Shown: positions 63,183-64,000 of the stretch, in pieces | Layout of the letters: each line of letters starts with the position of its first letter | Position numbering within the stretch: position 1 is the first letter of the stretch | Assembly: GCF_000225445.1 (NCBI RefSeq) | Contig: NC_017256.1 | Span: 310,001-374,000 of the forward strand | DNA: 64,000 nt | Source of the DNA: Buchnera aphidicola str. Ak (Acyrthosiphon kondoi) | GTDB taxonomy: Bacteria; Pseudomonadota; Gammaproteobacteria; Enterobacterales; Enterobacteriaceae | Reading direction: 5' to 3' | Translations under genes and position numbers: made by a program | The notes under the pieces: generated by a model | What the model was told of the DNA's origin: nothing | Seen by the model: only the letters and a program-made list of their open reading frames with translations | Database searches by the model: none

Positions 63183-64000
63183 ATGTCAACTATGGGAGCT
63201 GTAAGCGGCTTACTAATTAATAGTGATTATATAGATATCATATCTAATAATATTGCTAATGCATCTACTATAGGGTATAAATCCAGCAAACCTATTTTTT
63301 TTGATATGTTCTCGCATTCATTTTATTCTAATACGACAAATGGATATGGTGTTGAGATTTTAAACGTTATACAAAATTTTAACAATGGAATGTTAGTGCA
63401 AACTGGTAGAGATTTAGATTTAGGAATTGTAAAAGATGGTTTTTTTCGTGTTATAGATGCTGAAGGTAATGTACATTATACAAGAGATGGTCAATTCTTT
63501 CTTGATAAAAATCAGAACATTGTTAATACACAGGGATTATACCTAACCGGAAAAAATAAATCTTATTCTCAAAACAATTTTAATAACGGATCTAGTACAG
63601 AAGCTATTAATTTAAAAAACGCTTATATATTAAACAAAAAACCTACTTCTATAATAACATTAAAAGCTATTTTAAATCGTAATACTAATACCATTAAAAA
63701 TATAGATAGTTCTAGTAATGATTTTTCTAATTCAGAAGATTATGCTACTCATATTGGTATATACAATAAAGATGGTGAAAAAGATCAAATTACAATTTCT
63801 TTTAAAAAACAAAATAAAAATACATGGAAAGTTTATGTAAAATCAGATCATTCTAATAATCATATAAAAGATATAAATGATAGTTTTGATTTAAAATTTA
63901 ACTCTGATGGTGAATTAATTTCTAATAAAAGTTTTCATATTCAATCTAAAAATCTAGAAAAATATGAAAATATTACTCTTGATTTCAATGGTACTATAGA
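63183..64000 (+). CDS. flgE: Flagellar hook protein FlgE, N-terminal part
   Basis: Open frame from ATG 63183 (AAAGGA nine bases upstream) to the window edge: 272 complete codons and no stop. [26 protein letters not shown] contains the family N-terminal motif ([17 protein letters not shown]). Further motifs include VKDGFFRV and YTRDGQF, typical of FlgE/FlgF/FlgG; length and position after flgD point to FlgE. The middle domain is Asn-rich and diverged. Confidence 0.93.
   Translation, partial: MSTMGAVSGLLINSDYIDIISNNIANASTIGYKSSKPIFFDMFSHSFYSNTTNGYGVEILNVIQNFNNGMLVQTGRDLDLGIVKDGFFRVIDAEGNVHYTRDGQFFLDKNQNIVNTQGLYLTGKNKSYSQNNFNNGSSTEAINLKNAYILNKKPTSIITLKAILNRNTNTIKNIDSSSNDFSNSEDYATHIGIYNKDGEKDQITISFKKQNKNTWKVYVKSDHSNNHIKDINDSFDLKFNSDGELISNKSFHIQSKNLEKYENITLDFNGTI

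Overview
The window looks like chromosome of Buchnera aphidicola, the obligate intracellular symbiont of aphids. I infer this from the very AT-rich composition, single-copy enterobacterial proteins that keep E. coli gene neighbourhoods, the absence of mobile elements, phage genes, transcription regulators or CRISPR, and the characteristic mix of bioABD without bioFC, sucAB without sucCD, and a flagellar basal-body cluster beside minCDE. The strain cannot be named from the sequence alone.

Layout: the 3' end of sohB and topA (1-2834); suhB, rlmN, ispG, hisS, glyA (2864-8786); biotin genes bioD, bioB, bioA, then pgl and a shortened mfd (8876-15833); lipoprotein exporter lolCDE (16384-19515); gapA, fldA, phrB, ybgI (19626-24481); sucAB, gpmA, pfkA, glpF, tpiA (24579-32158); the leftward serS, serC-aroA-cmk-rpsA-ihfB block (32268-38913); trxB, infA, aspS (39223-42442); znuCB, pykA, zwf, htpX (42456-49259); a yobF relic with cspC, then yoaE and tsaB (49462-52371); minCDE, a frameshifted rsmC, and tRNAs Leu, Cys and Ser (52525-56039); ompA, murJ, pyrC (56133-60167); flgN, flgA and flgBCDE, with flgE cut by the window edge (60176-64000).

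The genes cover central carbon metabolism (nearly all of lower glycolysis plus pentose-phosphate entry through zwf and pgl), the last biotin steps, serine/glycine and aromatic amino-acid precursors, isoprenoids, translation, division-site placement and envelope upkeep. Many spacers correspond to genes lost relative to E. coli: bioF/bioC, znuA/mepM/lpxM, flgM, and lrp-ftsK-lolA-rarA.

I found no new multi-gene system. The most notable observations are decay or re-use of old genes: a SuhB lacking most inositol-monophosphatase metal ligands, an apparent yobF relic in the cspC leader, an rsmC split at a run of ten A, and several long perfect hairpins between genes.
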